A stretch of 64,000 nucleotides of DNA, taken from positions 175,065 through 239,064 of the forward strand of contig NZ_JACA01000013.1 of assembly GCF_000520995.1 (NCBI RefSeq), in the 5' to 3' direction. This document shows, piece after piece, positions 18,484-26,442 of the stretch (the first letter of the stretch is position 1; the number at the start of each line of letters is the position of its first letter). The position numbers and the translations under genes were made by a program. Origin of the DNA: Aquimarina macrocephali JAMB N27. Lineage in GTDB: Bacteria > Bacteroidota > Bacteroidia > Flavobacteriales > Flavobacteriaceae. The notes beneath the pieces were generated by a model, which saw only the letters and a list, made by a program, of their open reading frames with translations, was not told where the DNA came from and searched no databases.

Positions 18484-19557
18484 ATGAAGACACAAAAGCA
18501 TATAAAAGGCAGGGGGGCTCAAGAAAAAGTTCATAATAGATTTTTTGAACTACATCATGAAACAAGAGATGATTTCCTTAATTATTGTCTTGATCAGGGT
18601 GAATCTATCGGTAAACATCAAACTACTTATATAGAAACGTTTCCAAAAACGATTATAAACAGAGTAACCAGTCCTGATGTTGGTATGTTATATTCTCTCA
18701 ATCCATATCAGGGTTGTGAGCATGGTTGTGTATATTGCTATGCCAGAAATTCTCATGAATATTGGGGTTATGGTGCTGGATTAGATTTTGAAACTAAAAT
18801 TTTGGTCAAAAAGAATGCTCCTGAGTTACTAGAGAAGAAGTTGCAAAATAAAAAATGGAAAGCATATCCGATTTCACTTTCTGGAAATACTGATTGCTAC
18901 CAACCTATTGAAAAAAAACTTGAAATTACCCGAAAACTTCTTGAAATTTTTCTAAAATACAGACATCCTGTTGGTATCATTACCAAGAATTCTTTAATCC
19001 TTAGAGATTTGGACCTTCTCTCTGAATTATCCAGGCATAATCTGGTAGCGGTATACCTCTCTATCAATACATTAAGAGAAGATACACGAAGAATTCTCGA
19101 GCCAAGAACTGCAAGCATAAAAAAACGATTAGAAACTCTAGAAAAACTGAATACTTCAGGAATCCCTACGAATGTGATGATGGCACCGATAATTCCTTCA
19201 ATTAATAGTCACGAAATATTACCGTTAGCCAAAGAAATTTCTACTCGTGGTGCAAAAAGCGTTGGATATACAATCGTAAGGTTAAATGGAGCCATTGGAA
19301 AAATATTCACCAAATGGTTAGAAAACACATTACCAGATCGTAAAGATAAAATACTACATCAGATCATGCAGTGTCATGAAGGCAACCTAAACGACAGTGC
19401 TTTTGGAAGAAGAATGAGAGGATCAGGAAACATGGCTAATCAAATTCATCAGTTATTTACTATAGCGAGACAAAAATACTTTCCTCAAGAGCAAAAGATA
19501 CATTTAAACTGTGATCTACATCAATTTTATAAAGATGAGCAGTTGCGATTGTTCTGA
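18484..19557 (+). CDS. PA0069-family radical SAM protein
   Basis: This 357-residue protein is related to spore photoproduct lyase-like radical SAM enzymes. The cluster motif CEHGCVYCYAR (about residues 79-89) supplies the three Cys of the 4Fe-4S cluster that cleaves S-adenosylmethionine. The N-terminal NRVTSPDVGMLYSLNPYQGC and the later LSGNTDCYQPIEKKLEITRK are typical of the PA0069/Rv2578c family, whose substrate is not established. The start ATG follows a TACCTTTA box by about 20 bases. Two palindromes upstream suggest tight, perhaps stress-linked regulation. The gene converges with the HD hydrolase gene with no intervening base. Confidence 0.88.
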   Translation: MKTQKHIKGRGAQEKVHNRFFELHHETRDDFLNYCLDQGESIGKHQTTYIETFPKTIINRVTSPDVGMLYSLNPYQGCEHGCVYCYARNSHEYWGYGAGLDFETKILVKKNAPELLEKKLQNKKWKAYPISLSGNTDCYQPIEKKLEITRKLLEIFLKYRHPVGIITKNSLILRDLDLLSELSRHNLVAVYLSINTLREDTRRILEPRTASIKKRLETLEKLNTSGIPTNVMMAPIIPSINSHEILPLAKEISTRGAKSVGYTIVRLNGAIGKIFTKWLENTLPDRKDKILHQIMQCHEGNLNDSAFGRRMRGSGNMANQIHQLFTIARQKYFPQEQKIHLNCDLHQFYKDEQLRLF

Positions 19558-20211
19558 TCAAGACTTTCCTTCCCACTCTTTATAGAACTGTTCTAGAAAC
19601 TGTTCCATAAATTGATGTCTTTCTGTTGCCAATTTTCTTCCGGTTTTAGTATTCATTCTATCTTTAAGTAGCAATAATTTTTCGTAGAAATGATTAATTG
19701 TAGGTGATACTGAAGATTTATATTCTTCTTTGTTCATCTTTAGATTTGGAACAATCTCTGGGTCATACAATACTCTGTTTTTAAACCCTCCATAGTTAAA
19801 GCATCTTGCGATCCCTATAGCTCCAATGGCATCTAATCGGTCTGCATCCTGTATGACATCTAATTCGGGAGATCTGAATTTCTGATCTATATTCCCTCCT
19901 TTGAAAGAAATATTTTCGATGATCTTAATCACATGATCGATAACTGCTTGTTTTACCTGAAGGTTTCCTAAAAAATCTGCAGCTATTTTAGGCCCAATAG
20001 TTTCATCACCATCATAAAATTTTGAATCTGCAATATCATGAAGTAATGCACCCAGGGAAACTATAAAAAAATCAACTTCTTCTTCTTTAGAAATTGATTG
20101 AGCGTTCTTAAAAACCCTTTCAATATGAAACCAGTCATGTCCTCCTTCAGCCCCACTAAGTGTATCCTTTACAAAATCAATGGTTTTAGATATAATCTGA
20201 TCTTCAGCCAT
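19558..20211 (-). CDS. HD-domain phosphohydrolase
   Basis: The protein, about 217 residues, has the HD superfamily metal ligands: GGHDWFHIERV near residue 25, LLHDIADSKF near 55 and later IQDADRLDAIGAIGIARC. It matches the YedJ-like uncharacterised HD group that likely hydrolyses phosphate esters; the substrate is unknown. I take the ATG at 20211; an in-frame TTG lies two codons earlier. It is the last gene of a three-gene minus-strand unit, 12 bases after the desaturase gene. Confidence 0.85.
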   Translation of the reverse strand: MAEDQIISKTIDFVKDTLSGAEGGHDWFHIERVFKNAQSISKEEEVDFFIVSLGALLHDIADSKFYDGDETIGPKIAADFLGNLQVKQAVIDHVIKIIENISFKGGNIDQKFRSPELDVIQDADRLDAIGAIGIARCFNYGGFKNRVLYDPEIVPNLKMNKEEYKSSVSPTINHFYEKLLLLKDRMNTKTGRKLATERHQFMEQFLEQFYKEWEGKS

Positions 20212-20223
20212 ACCCAATACTAT

Positions 20224-21225
20224 TTATTTTGCCATTGCAGGCTGTACCCACTTAAATTCAAAAATTTCTTCTGGGATAACCAATCGCTCACTAATACGCT
20301 GCATTCTAGCAGGTAATTTCATTAAAAAGTCACGTGCTCTTTCTGCTTCATCTGTAAGATCTATTATTTTATCAATTTCCCATCTATCGATAAGACGTTG
20401 CATAATATCAATATAATCTTGTGAGGTATATACCCCAATACGCTGTGCAGACCATGAAAAATCTTCGAAAGCAGTTCCTATAGATTGGCCAGATTCTCTA
20501 AGTAAATGTGCTGGCATAACAATCTTTTTCTTCATCATATCACTAAATGCAATCATCATCTGACTTGGATCTACCTCAAAAATACTTCTTACAAACTCAC
20601 TATATGCATTATGATGACGCATCTCGTCTCCTGCAATAATTTTGCACATCTTAGACAATGACTTATTAGAGTATTCTTTAGCCAATTTTGCAACTCTGTT
20701 ATGAGAAATATAAGTTGCCAATTCTTGAAAGCTTGTATATACAAAGTTTTTATAAGGGTCTCTATCTGTACCTATATCAAAACCATCATTAATTAAGTGT
20801 TGCGTAGTTCTTTCTACTTCAATCATATTAACTCTACCCGACAAATAGAGATATTTATTCAATACATCCCCATGTCTATTCTCTTCACCTGTCCAATAGC
20901 GTACCCATTTGGCCCACCCATTATCTTTTCCATTTTCATGCTGATTTACTCCTTCTACATCCATTAACCAGGACTCATAAGTAGGCAAAGCTTCTTCAGT
21001 AATAGTATCTCCAACCAAAACTACCCAAAAATCATAAGGAAGTTCTTTAGCTAATTCTCTCAATTCTTTTACTTCTTCAAAAAAAGTATCTTCATTTTGT
21101 GAATCTGGTAAAAAATCAGTTGGTTGCCATATTTTATCTACCGGAATCAAAAATTTATCAATAAAGCCATCTACCTTCTTTTCTAGTAGTTGCATTACCT
21201 CTAATCTAATATTATCTAAAGCCAT
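20224..21225 (-). CDS. Acyl-ACP desaturase (stearoyl-ACP desaturase type)
   Basis: The 333-residue soluble diiron enzyme carries both ligand motifs: EENRHGDVLNKYLY (first ExxH) and DEMRHHNAYSEF (second ExxH). An early Glu (FFEEVKELRELA) supplies another ligand. It introduces a double bond into acyl chains bound to acyl carrier protein, adjusting membrane fluidity. It lies 11 bases after plsC, so desaturation and acyl transfer to lysophospholipid are probably co-expressed. The length is normal. Confidence 0.92.
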   Translation of the reverse strand: MALDNIRLEVMQLLEKKVDGFIDKFLIPVDKIWQPTDFLPDSQNEDTFFEEVKELRELAKELPYDFWVVLVGDTITEEALPTYESWLMDVEGVNQHENGKDNGWAKWVRYWTGEENRHGDVLNKYLYLSGRVNMIEVERTTQHLINDGFDIGTDRDPYKNFVYTSFQELATYISHNRVAKLAKEYSNKSLSKMCKIIAGDEMRHHNAYSEFVRSIFEVDPSQMMIAFSDMMKKKIVMPAHLLRESGQSIGTAFEDFSWSAQRIGVYTSQDYIDIMQRLIDRWEIDKIIDLTDEAERARDFLMKLPARMQRISERLVIPEEIFEFKWVQPAMAK

Positions 21226-21236
21226 TATGGTTAGTA

Positions 21237-21977
21237 TTATGTTCTGATTGCTAAAGTAACCCTTTCTTCTATTTTATCTAGCAATATTTCGGGTTCTTTA
21301 TCGATTGTTATAGGTTCTTGTACTTCTAATGTCATATGTATCCCTACTCCCATAGGGAAATTACCAAATCTAACCAGTTTCCAACTATTATTTATTGTTA
21401 CTGGTACTATCAAGGCTTCTGGTGCATTTTTAAATAAGATCTTTAGCCCTGTTGGAGCAAATGTTTTGGGCTCTCCGTTTTTACTACGTGTCCCTTCGGG
21501 AAAGATAACCGCTGAAAAATTATTCTCAGCAACAAATTTTCCAAATTTTGATAATGCAGGAATTGATTGTTTTGGATTTTTCCTATCAATTAAAACATTT
21601 CCTCCATGCCGTAAATTAAAAGATATGCTTGGTATTCCCTTACCTAGCTCAATCTTAGAAATAAATTTCGGCTTATATTTTCGTAAATACCAAGATATTA
21701 ATGGTATATCAAACATACTTTGATGATTAGACACCACTATTAAAGGTTGATCCTGAGGTAACTTATATTGATTTTTAAAACTAAATGATACACCCAAAAT
21801 GTGTAAACATCGTAATAAGCATAGATTCATAATATTTACAACTCCTCTATGTCCTCTGGTTCCTCCTAATTTTATACCTAGCCATTGTAATGCATGAAAA
21901 ATCACTAGGGTTAAACCAAAAAACAAATAGAAAGCTATAGAAAGCGGATAACTTAATATCTTTTTTATTGCCTCCAT
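21237..21977 (-). CDS. 1-acyl-sn-glycerol-3-phosphate acyltransferase (PlsC family)
   Basis: The 246-residue membrane-associated acyltransferase has an N-terminal hydrophobic anchor (ILSYPLSIAFYLFFGLTLVIF). The catalytic HX4D motif is NHQSMFD (about 85-91) and the acceptor-binding motif is FPEGTRS (about 159-165). It transfers a second acyl chain to lysophosphatidic acid in phospholipid synthesis. It is the first gene of the plsC-desaturase-HD unit. A terminator for the upstream bacilliredoxin gene separates it from that gene. Confidence 0.92.
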   Translation of the reverse strand: MEAIKKILSYPLSIAFYLFFGLTLVIFHALQWLGIKLGGTRGHRGVVNIMNLCLLRCLHILGVSFSFKNQYKLPQDQPLIVVSNHQSMFDIPLISWYLRKYKPKFISKIELGKGIPSISFNLRHGGNVLIDRKNPKQSIPALSKFGKFVAENNFSAVIFPEGTRSKNGEPKTFAPTGLKILFKNAPEALIVPVTINNSWKLVRFGNFPMGVGIHMTLEVQEPITIDKEPEILLDKIEERVTLAIRT

Positions 21978-22060
21978 TTTATCTGTATAATTAATAAAAT
22001 TTAACTTGTGTAAAGGTATTAAAAGGTCTCATATTATGAGTGTAAATCATTGGATTTATC

Positions 22061-22093
22061 AAAATAAAAACCGCCTGCAATGGCAAACGGTTT
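22061..22093 (-). terminator. Rho-independent terminator of the bacilliredoxin gene
   Basis: On the minus strand an 11-bp stem (AAACCGTTTGC with GCAGGCGGTTT, two G-U pairs) closes a CATT loop and is followed by TTATTTT. It lies about 30 bases after the bacilliredoxin stop and before plsC. Confidence 0.8.
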
Positions 22094-22125
22094 AAAATTC
22101 TTTTTAACGTATACACTTTACTTTT

Positions 22126-22536
22126 TTAGCAGTGTTCGTTATAAGCATCTTTAAGGTTTTCTGCTATCATTTCTGCCGGACGTCCTTCGATATGATGACG
22201 TTCTAACATATGAACTAATTCTCCGTTTCTAAACAATGCCATAGAAGGTGATGATGGAGGAAACGGAATCATGTAGCTACGTGCCTTATCTGTCGCTTCT
22301 CTATCCACTCCTGCAAAAACGGTTACCAAATTATCAGGTTTTTTATCATTCTCTAATGAGGCTCTTGCTCCCGGACGAGCATTTGCTGCAGCACAACCGC
22401 ATACCGAATTTACAACTACCAATGTAGTTCCTTCTTTTGCTATTGCCGTGTCTACTGCCTCTTCTGTATGTAATTCTTCAAAACCAATATTGGTAAGATC
22501 TTCACGCATTGGTTTTACTAAATCTGCTGGATACAT
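22126..22536 (-). CDS. BrxA/BrxB-family bacilliredoxin
   Basis: This 136-residue thioredoxin-fold protein has the active site VVNSVCGCAAANARPGA (Cys-Gly-Cys). Bacilliredoxins remove low-molecular-weight thiols from oxidised protein cysteines; whether this lineage uses bacillithiol cannot be seen here. The later IPFPPSSPSMALFRNGELVH is also conserved. A TAACTTTG -7 box lies on the minus strand at 22579-22572, 36 bases before the start. It is a single-gene unit with its own terminator. Confidence 0.92.
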   Translation of the reverse strand: MYPADLVKPMREDLTNIGFEELHTEEAVDTAIAKEGTTLVVVNSVCGCAAANARPGARASLENDKKPDNLVTVFAGVDREATDKARSYMIPFPPSSPSMALFRNGELVHMLERHHIEGRPAEMIAENLKDAYNEHC

Positions 22537-22571
22537 ATTTTTATCTTTTATTTTCGTATTTCAATTTTATG

Positions 22572-22579
22572 CAAAGTTA
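22572..22579 (-). promoter_or_regulatory. -7 box TAACTTTG for bacilliredoxin gene
   Basis: The octamer matches the Bacteroidota TAnnTTTG consensus exactly and sits 36 bases upstream of the start codon. No clear -33 TTG is seen at the usual distance. Confidence 0.5.
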
Positions 22580-22845
22580 CAAATTATGTACCATATAAGC
22601 TTAACTGACAAGTAGTCCGAGAATTCATGCATGGTTGACAATCAAACTCAAATTTTATGTGCTCCATTTTTACATACCATCAAAAATCAGGAGTACCCTC
22701 TAATCCATATAGAATTAACCAATAAGCCTAATATTATAATCTATTTCGTAACAAATTAGGAATACATCTTACTAATATAATAAAGAACAAAAAATTATCT
22801 TTTAATAATTAGTTTATCTTTACAACCCAAAAAAAATTGTTTTGA

Positions 22846-23580
22846 ATGATTAAATGGTTTGCTGCCATATTAGGCTATATATTTTTCAGATTACCAGGTG
22901 CAATTCTAGGTTTTATATTAGGTAGTCTTCTCGATGCAACAAAAATCAAAACTAGTGGTGGATTTAAAACGGTATTTTCTCAAGATCCAAAAGTAACTCC
23001 AGCAGATTTTGAACTCAATTTACTGTCGCTATCTTCTATTGTTATTAAAGCAGACGGAAGAATAAATCAAACAGAGCTTGATTATGTAAGGCGTTATTTT
23101 GTAAGCGCTTATGGCAAAGAACGGGCCAATGCTACTTTTAAAACATTTAATGAAATTATCAAAAACAGACATGTTTCTGCACAACGTGTTTGTATGTATA
23201 TCAATCAACATACCCGATATCCATCCAGATTACAAATTCTACACTTCTTATTCGGAATTGCAAATGCTGACGGAACAGTAAGTGTTTCTGAAGCTGAAGA
23301 AATTGAGAAAATAGCAGGGTTTTTACGAATAAATTTTAAAGACTTTGAAAGTATTAAAGCAATGTTTTTCAAAACTGGAGATCATGCGTATAAAATTCTG
23401 GAAATTGACAAAGCAGCTACAGATGCCGAAGTAAAAAAAGCATTTAGAACCATGGCAAAAAAATATCATCCTGATAAAGTTCAGCATATGGATGAAATTC
23501 ATATTAAAGGTGCCGAAGCCAAATTTAGAGAGGTACAAAAGGCATATGATCAGATCAAAAAAGAACGAGGGATTGTGTAG
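22846..23580 (+). CDS. DjlA-like co-chaperone: membrane anchor, TerB-like domain and J domain
   Basis: The 244-residue protein begins with a hydrophobic hairpin (AAILGYIFFRLPGAILGFILG), followed by a TerB-like helical domain (LLSLSSIVIKADGRINQTEL; later GIANADGTVSVSEAEEIEKI). It ends in a J domain (YKILEIDKAATDAEVKKAFR) with the HPD tripeptide in KKYHPDK. DjlA proteins are inner-membrane partners that stimulate DnaK ATPase. Length and domain order fit. A TATCTTTA box about 25 bases upstream may be its -7 element. It converges with the lycopene cyclase gene. Confidence 0.9.
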   Translation: MIKWFAAILGYIFFRLPGAILGFILGSLLDATKIKTSGGFKTVFSQDPKVTPADFELNLLSLSSIVIKADGRINQTELDYVRRYFVSAYGKERANATFKTFNEIIKNRHVSAQRVCMYINQHTRYPSRLQILHFLFGIANADGTVSVSEAEEIEKIAGFLRINFKDFESIKAMFFKTGDHAYKILEIDKAATDAEVKKAFRTMAKKYHPDKVQHMDEIHIKGAEAKFREVQKAYDQIKKERGIV

Positions 23581-23607
23581 CTAACTATTTATAATTGATT
23601 AAGAATA

Positions 23608-24756
23608 TTAGTTCAAATTAAAAATTCGTCTATATAGTGCTTTTAAAAAATTTCCAGCCGGTAAACTTGTAGTAATTTTAACATCTTCTAATAGTGTAGT
23701 TTCTTCGTCTAAAAATTTTAGAATCTTTGAGCTTTTATTTTTTTGAAATAACCTGGAAAACAAATTCGAACCTATTTTGTTTTCTCTATACAAAACGTCC
23801 AGAAATAGTAAATCGTAGTACCAGAACTTAGTTCTTTTGTTAAATTTTGAAAGATCTCGATTGCTTTTAAGGTAAGAGGTTAGTTTATTTATTTTTTTTA
23901 AGGAAATATTAAATGTGTACCCTGTGCTAGGTTTTGTCCATCCACCAGCAGTACCAATATGTAATATATTTTTAGAATTATGCTTTCTAAATTCATAACA
24001 AGTCATTGGGATACATCCTTTTTCTTTTTCGATAATCTCATACTCATCGATTCCTTTTTCTCTTAGGTATCTTACTATTTCATCTTCATACTCTTTTTTT
24101 TCCAAAAGATCTTTAGAAAATAATGTGTATTCAAATAATGCTTCGGTTTCAGAAATAGGCAGCACATACATAAATCGTGTATTGTTTTTCTGAGCCACCT
24201 TAAAATCCATAAAAGTAACTGTTTTAACGTCAAATAGAGGGTTTTGTGTTTTTACAAACCACCCTACAAAATGCTGATTCAAAACAGGATACTGGTTTTG
24301 ATTTTTGTAATCTTCGGATAGTACTGTGCTATTAAAAACTTTATATGCAAGATGTATTCGGGTATCGGTTTCAACTTTAACAATACTCCCTTCATCGGTT
24401 AAAGAAATGATTTCTTCTTGCGTGATCGTGACATTAGGTTTTTTGTTTAAAATTCTTAAAACAAAATCATAAAAATCTTTACTTCTCACAAGTTTATATT
24501 GATAAGGTGAGATTTTTATTTGTTTTGAAAAATTAGTACTTCCAAAATAAATAGTATCCCATTTTTTACTTACGATTTCATCCCAAGCGCCTATCCCTTT
24601 TTCCCAAAAACACCAAGTCCGATCATTCTGATTTTTTAATCCTTTATCAATTAGTAAAATTTGTTTTTCATCAAAAAAAGAATCCAAAACCATATGGTAT
24701 GCCAGCATCAAACCCGAAGCTCCTAAACCAGAAATTATGTAATCGTACTTTTGCAT
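23608..24756 (-). CDS. crtY: Lycopene beta-cyclase (CrtY family)
   Basis: This ~382-residue flavoprotein starts MQKYDYIISGLGASGLMLA with the dinucleotide-binding GxGxxG-type motif. It keeps NDRTWCFWEKG and the later HIGTAGGWTKPSTGYTF block of CrtY-type lycopene cyclases, which form beta-ionone rings in carotenoid synthesis. I place the start at the ATG at 24756; the frame also contains a TTG five codons upstream, inside the promoter. A TATATTTG -7 box at 24776-24769 is only about 12 bases before this ATG, so the transcript would be nearly leaderless. No other carotenoid genes are nearby. Confidence 0.88.
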   Translation of the reverse strand: MQKYDYIISGLGASGLMLAYHMVLDSFFDEKQILLIDKGLKNQNDRTWCFWEKGIGAWDEIVSKKWDTIYFGSTNFSKQIKISPYQYKLVRSKDFYDFVLRILNKKPNVTITQEEIISLTDEGSIVKVETDTRIHLAYKVFNSTVLSEDYKNQNQYPVLNQHFVGWFVKTQNPLFDVKTVTFMDFKVAQKNNTRFMYVLPISETEALFEYTLFSKDLLEKKEYEDEIVRYLREKGIDEYEIIEKEKGCIPMTCYEFRKHNSKNILHIGTAGGWTKPSTGYTFNISLKKINKLTSYLKSNRDLSKFNKRTKFWYYDLLFLDVLYRENKIGSNLFSRLFQKNKSSKILKFLDEETTLLEDVKITTSLPAGNFLKALYRRIFNLN

Positions 24757-24768
24757 ATATTTGATAGT

Positions 24769-24776
24769 CAAATATA
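24769..24776 (-). promoter_or_regulatory. -7 box TATATTTG for crtY
   Basis: A perfect TAnnTTTG octamer lies on the minus strand 12 bases before the crtY ATG. It helps decide the start codon, because the upstream TTG overlaps this box. Confidence 0.5.
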
Positions 24777-24859
24777 AAATGAAAATTCAGCAATATGCGT
24801 ATCTCATAAAGTATTTCGATTTTTTTTATATATCTCTTTAAGATCAACCATCCTTAATC

Positions 24860-25276
24860 ATGAAAAAGATTATATTTCTAATTCTTTTTATCATACCTTT
24901 TGTTTCTCTGCTTGCTCAAGACTCAACAAAAGTAAATCCCCCAAAAATTATTACTAAACTTAAGGTTGGAAATACTGTAAATTTTAATACCACAAGTATA
25001 AAATTTCTTAAAGTTATAGAGGATTCTCGATGCCCATCTGATGTTACATGTATTTGGGCAGGACAAGTAAAAATTGCTATTGGCATTTATAAAAGTGAAG
25101 TCCTTATAGAAGAAAAGGAACTTCTTTTTGGAACAGATGGCATCAATCCAAATCATATAAAAGAAGTGCTCAAAATTGATCAAAAAACAGTTTATAGTTA
25201 TAATATAAGTCCTTACCCCTCTGCAAAAACTCCTATTATTCCTTCAGAATATTATCTGCAGTTACTTATTAAATAA
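24860..25276 (+). CDS. Small secreted protein of unknown function
   Basis: The 138-residue protein has a clear signal peptide (MKKIIFLILFIIPFVSLLAQ, cleavage before DS). The mature part is beta-rich and contains a pair of Cys in DSRCPSDVTCIWAGQ, a pattern seen in uncharacterised Bacteroidota exported proteins. No lipobox and no sorting domain are present, so it is probably periplasmic. I do not know its role. It is 50 bases before the DMT transporter gene and could be cotranscribed with it. Confidence 0.6.
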   Translation: MKKIIFLILFIIPFVSLLAQDSTKVNPPKIITKLKVGNTVNFNTTSIKFLKVIEDSRCPSDVTCIWAGQVKIAIGIYKSEVLIEEKELLFGTDGINPNHIKEVLKIDQKTVYSYNISPYPSAKTPIIPSEYYLQLLIK

Positions 25277-25326
25277 AAGACCCATTTTTAAAATAGAGTT
25301 TCATTAACTTTCCTTTTCTTTGCCAA

Positions 25327-26253
25327 ATGATTTCTAACAAGATAAAAGCTCATTTAGCTCTATTGAGTGTTAATATTGTATATGGAGCAAATTATCTTGT
25401 TGCAAAAGGATTGATGCCTGATAAAATTGAAGCTTCTGCATTGGTATTTCTTCGAATCAGTGGTGCAGGTTTATTGTTTTTAATCCTTAAATTCTTTGTT
25501 AAAGAACAAGTAAAAAGAAAAGACATCCCTCGCTTAGCATTATGTGGTTTTTTGGGAGTAGCTACTAACCAGTTCTTTTCAATGAATGGGTTAAGTCTCA
25601 CTTCTCCTGTTGATGCTGCAATTATTATTACTGCAATGCCTATTTTTACAGTAATCATTAGTTATTTCTTACTTAAAGAACCCTTAACATTGCAGCGTAT
25701 TCTTGGGATATCTATAGGAGGTATTGGTGCTGTATTATTAATTTATATAGGAAATTCTGGAGTAGGAACAGGTTCTTTGTTAGGAAATATTTTTGTTTGC
25801 ATTAATGCTTTAGCGTTTGCTTTCTATTTGGTGATTGTAAAACCACTAATGTCAAAATATAAACCCGTTACTGTTATTGTTTGGACATTTTTATTTGGGT
25901 TTATATTTATGTTTCCATTTTGTATAGAAAAATTGATCCATACAGACTTTAACGCTTTTGTTACTTCAAATTGGATTTCTTTATTTTATGTAGTGGTAGG
26001 GCCAACTTTTTTGGCATACTTACTTAATATGTTTGCTTTACAATTTGTAAAACCTACCGTTTCGAGTAGTTATATTTATGTGCAACCCGCCGTGGCTATG
26101 ATTCTTGTAGGTGTTATTGCATATTTTGTTGTAAACAGTCAATATAAAGGGGATATCACGATAACAAAATTATTATGCTGTACTTTAATCTTCTGTGGAG
26201 TATATCTTATTAGTAGCGGCCAGTTAAGGTGGTTTAAGAAATCAAATACCTAA
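25327..26253 (+). CDS. DMT-superfamily transporter with two EamA domains
   Basis: This 308-residue integral membrane protein has about ten hydrophobic segments. Two EamA-type repeats are visible: the first with NIVYGANYLVAKGLMP and TSPVDAAIIITAMPIFT, the second beginning near GNIFVCINALAFAFYL. Family members export amino acids, metabolites or drugs; the substrate cannot be predicted. Its stop overlaps by 4 bases the stop region of the convergent Cys-rich feo peptide gene. Confidence 0.88.
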   Translation: MISNKIKAHLALLSVNIVYGANYLVAKGLMPDKIEASALVFLRISGAGLLFLILKFFVKEQVKRKDIPRLALCGFLGVATNQFFSMNGLSLTSPVDAAIIITAMPIFTVIISYFLLKEPLTLQRILGISIGGIGAVLLIYIGNSGVGTGSLLGNIFVCINALAFAFYLVIVKPLMSKYKPVTVIVWTFLFGFIFMFPFCIEKLIHTDFNAFVTSNWISLFYVVVGPTFLAYLLNMFALQFVKPTVSSSYIYVQPAVAMILVGVIAYFVVNSQYKGDITITKLLCCTLIFCGVYLISSGQLRWFKKSNT

Positions 26254-26402
26254 TGACATCCACAACCTGTACTATCACAAGATTTTGAAGATTTTTTCTT
26301 TGCAGAAGATAATGAAGGTTTCCAAAAGAATTTTTTAATCAAAAATCCGATTGCTCCCGCAAAAATCAAAAGCACTATTATATTTTGAATAAGAATACTC
26401 AT
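26250..26402 (-). CDS. FeoB-associated Cys-rich membrane protein
   Basis: This is a 50-residue ORF downstream of feoB. It has an N-terminal membrane helix (SILIQNIIVLLIFAGAIGFL), a basic stretch (KKFFWKPSLSSAKKKSSK) and a Cys-rich tail (CDSTGCGCH). This is the form of the small proteins that accompany FeoB in many Bacteroidota. They may assist iron transfer or FeoB assembly, though the mechanism is unproven. It starts 40 bases after feoB and its tail overlaps the convergent DMT gene by 4 bases. Confidence 0.85.
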   Translation of the reverse strand: MSILIQNIIVLLIFAGAIGFLIKKFFWKPSLSSAKKKSSKSCDSTGCGCH

Positions 26403-26442
26403 AGTCTGTATAGTCGTATAAAGATACTAAAACTTAACGTTT

